Shown one piece after another: positions 13,895 through 15,125 of a stretch of 15,125 bases of DNA; positions within the stretch are counted from its first letter, which is position 1; each line of letters starts with the position of its first letter. The translations under genes were made by a program, and so were the position numbers. Source of the DNA: Bacteroidales bacterium (GTDB taxonomy: Bacteria; Bacteroidota; Bacteroidia; Bacteroidales; WCHB1-69); the NCBI GenBank assembly GCA_017527945.1, contig JAFXPL010000026.1, positions 1 to 15,125 of the forward strand, in the 5' to 3' direction. The notes below the pieces were generated by a model. The model ran no database searches. It was not told the origin of the DNA and saw only the letters and a list, made by a program, of their open reading frames with translations.

Positions 13895-14998
13895 ATGTTA
13901 GTCAAATTTGCCGTAAAAAATTTTCGAGGATTCGTTGAAAGGATAGAATGGGACTTGTCGCATCCTAATAATTATGAGTTCAATAAAAACGCCGTAAGGG
14001 ATGGCATTGTCAAGAATGGCATTGTCTATGGCCCCAATGGGTCAGGAAAGTCAAACTTTGCATTGGCTATCTTTGACATAGAAAATCATCTTTCCTCGAA
14101 ATGGAAAAAAAATGATTATTATTCCAACTTCGTGTATACAGGCAATCCCCAAGCTCCGGTGGAATTTGAATACGTCTTCAAGTTTGGCGATGACCTTCTG
14201 GAATATCAATATTCAAAGAACTCTGCTGGATTGCTTGTTACAGAATCGTTAGTGGTGAACCACAAATTGGTGTTCAAGAAAGATGCCGCTTTTTTCGAGA
14301 TTGATAATGAACAATTCAAGATTGACAGCACGGTCAAAGAGAACTTCAAGCAGAATGTGAATAGCGTTTCTGTCATCAACTTCATCACGGCTTCCTATCC
14401 CTTGCCACAAGAGCATTATATTGTCAAGTTGATGCTGTTTGTGAACTCCATGCTGTGGTTCAAGAATTTGGATAGCCGTGAGTTTATCGGCCTTGAAACA
14501 TCCAGCTTTGGTTTGGAGGAGTTTATTATCCAAAACAACTACGTCGAGGACTTCTCCCAATTCTTGGCCAAGGTGAGCGAACAAGAATTCAAGTTTGCTG
14601 CTCCAAAAGAAGGCAACAAGATTTTGTTTTGCGAAATTGGAGGCAACACAACACCTTTCTTGTCCATCGCTTCAACAGGGACAAAAGCCTTGGAATTGCT
14701 CTATGTGTGGATCAAGCGGATGTCGGCTGCTTCGTTTGTCTTTATTGATGAATTTGACGCTTTCTATCATTTCAAATTGTCGTTTGAAGTGTGCAAGATC
14801 CTGTTCAACATGGATTGCCAGGTCTTCACTTCTTCCCACAACACCTATTTGATGACTAATGACCTCTTGCGCCCTGATTGCAATTTTATTCTGCAAAACA
14901 ACAAAATCAAGCCGCTTCAGGCTTGCACCGAGAAAGAGTTGAGGTTTGGACATAACATCGAGAAAATCTATAGAGCCAATGCGTTCCATGTCGAGTAG
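13895..14998 (+). CDS. AAA15-type ATPase of a probable phage-defence pair
   Basis: A 367-residue ABC/SMC-like ATPase. It begins with the typical VKFAVKNFRGF strand-helix, then Walker A GPNGSGKS (46-53), an ABC-signature-like STGTKAL (260-266), Walker B FVFIDEFD (281-288) and a switch His in TSSHNT (His315). The short helical middle (about 90-245) replaces a long coiled coil, as in AAA15/RloA-type proteins. These pair with RloB or TOPRIM-type effectors in abortive-infection systems (AbiL, PARIS, RloAB): the ATPase senses phage or a phage protein and releases the partner. The next gene overlaps its 3' end by 20 bp (or 11 bp with the inner start), so translation is probably coupled. G+C is visibly lower than in the efflux region, in line with transfer. 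The role is inferred from family and pairing. Confidence 0.8.
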   Translation: MLVKFAVKNFRGFVERIEWDLSHPNNYEFNKNAVRDGIVKNGIVYGPNGSGKSNFALAIFDIENHLSSKWKKNDYYSNFVYTGNPQAPVEFEYVFKFGDDLLEYQYSKNSAGLLVTESLVVNHKLVFKKDAAFFEIDNEQFKIDSTVKENFKQNVNSVSVINFITASYPLPQEHYIVKLMLFVNSMLWFKNLDSREFIGLETSSFGLEEFIIQNNYVEDFSQFLAKVSEQEFKFAAPKEGNKILFCEIGGNTTPFLSIASTGTKALELLYVWIKRMSAASFVFIDEFDAFYHFKLSFEVCKILFNMDCQVFTSSHNTYLMTNDLLRPDCNFILQNNKIKPLQACTEKELRFGHNIEKIYRANAFHVE

Positions 14999-15125
14999 CG
15001 AGTTGCATCTTTTCGTGTTTGAGGGTGTTCGGGCTGAATCCAAATATGTGGACAAGCTGGAGCAGCATTTCCTTGGCAAAAGGATTTCGGTGAAATGTGT
15101 CTATGATGCCGAGATTTACCAATTG
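14979..15125 (+). CDS. RloB-like effector, 5' part only (runs off the window)
   Basis: Forty-nine codons are visible: MRSMSSSELHLFVFEGVRAE, then SKYVDKLEQHFLGKRISVKC and VYDAEIYQL, open to the window edge. The pattern strand + EGxxxE + Y + helix (LFVFEGVRAESKYVDKL) matches the beginning of RloB/TOPRIM-like proteins (IVCEGExTExxYF), where the first Glu is a metal-binding residue. The start at 14979 or 14988 lies inside the end of the ATPase gene. In AbiL-type systems this partner is the toxic effector. The remaining roughly 150 residues are outside the window, so domain type and integrity cannot be judged. Confidence 0.6.
   Translation, partial: MRSMSSSELHLFVFEGVRAESKYVDKLEQHFLGKRISVKCVYDAEIYQL

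Noticed and set aside
1..15125. CRISPR arrays, tRNA or rRNA genes
   Set aside because: No regularly spaced repeats and no cloverleaf or rRNA-like sequence were seen on either strand.

Overview
The window looks like an accessory, decay-rich stretch of a Bacteroidales chromosome (Bacteroides/Prevotella-like; I cannot fix the genus). The reasons are Bacteroidetes-type promoters (a TAnnTTTG -7 box, usually TATTTTTG, before most genes), little Shine-Dalgarno signal, several short LxxC-type lipoprotein signals, and protein families common in gut/oral anaerobes (EmrAB-type efflux, ISAon1-like transposase, HipAB, DUF234-type ATPase, CMD-cupin lipoprotein).

Layout. 130-576: small lipoprotein (-). 650-3269: HlyD/EmrA-like adaptor and DHA2-type MFS pump in one operon (-), with no canonical start codon for the adaptor and a hairpin over its presumed ribosome site. 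3401-5018: a dead ISL3/ISAon1-like insertion sequence with 47-bp imperfect inverted ends, next to the efflux promoter. 5053-6351: a hipBA-type module, broken in both genes. 6416-8817: a four-gene minus-strand unit (MarR/OhrR-like regulator, ferritin-like protein, 57-aa winged-helix-like protein, radical SAM protein) ending in a strong terminator. 8978-10081: HAD-phosphatase lipoprotein, divergent from marR. 10135-11498: two more broken genes (a YdeI-like fragment and the C-terminal half of a DUF234 ATPase). 11602-12417: unrecognised two-helix membrane protein. 12529-13662: lipoprotein with two CMD domains and a cupin. 13895-15125: AAA15-type ATPase overlapping an RloB-like gene that runs off the window, a probable phage-defence pair (AbiL/RloAB-like).

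How it works together. The intact units are an efflux pump, a redox-regulated iron/radical-SAM operon, envelope lipoproteins and the start of a defence pair. Between them lie at least five disabled genes (transposase, hipB, hipA, YdeI-like, ATPase), so the region has taken in mobile and toxin/defence-like genes and is now losing them. The most promising less-described items are the MarR/ferritin-like/mini-wHTH/radical-SAM operon, the edge-of-window ATPase/RloB pair, the AUA-start hairpin leader of the efflux operon, and a perfect 15-bp inverted repeat at 10459-10507 with a promoter -7 box in each arm.
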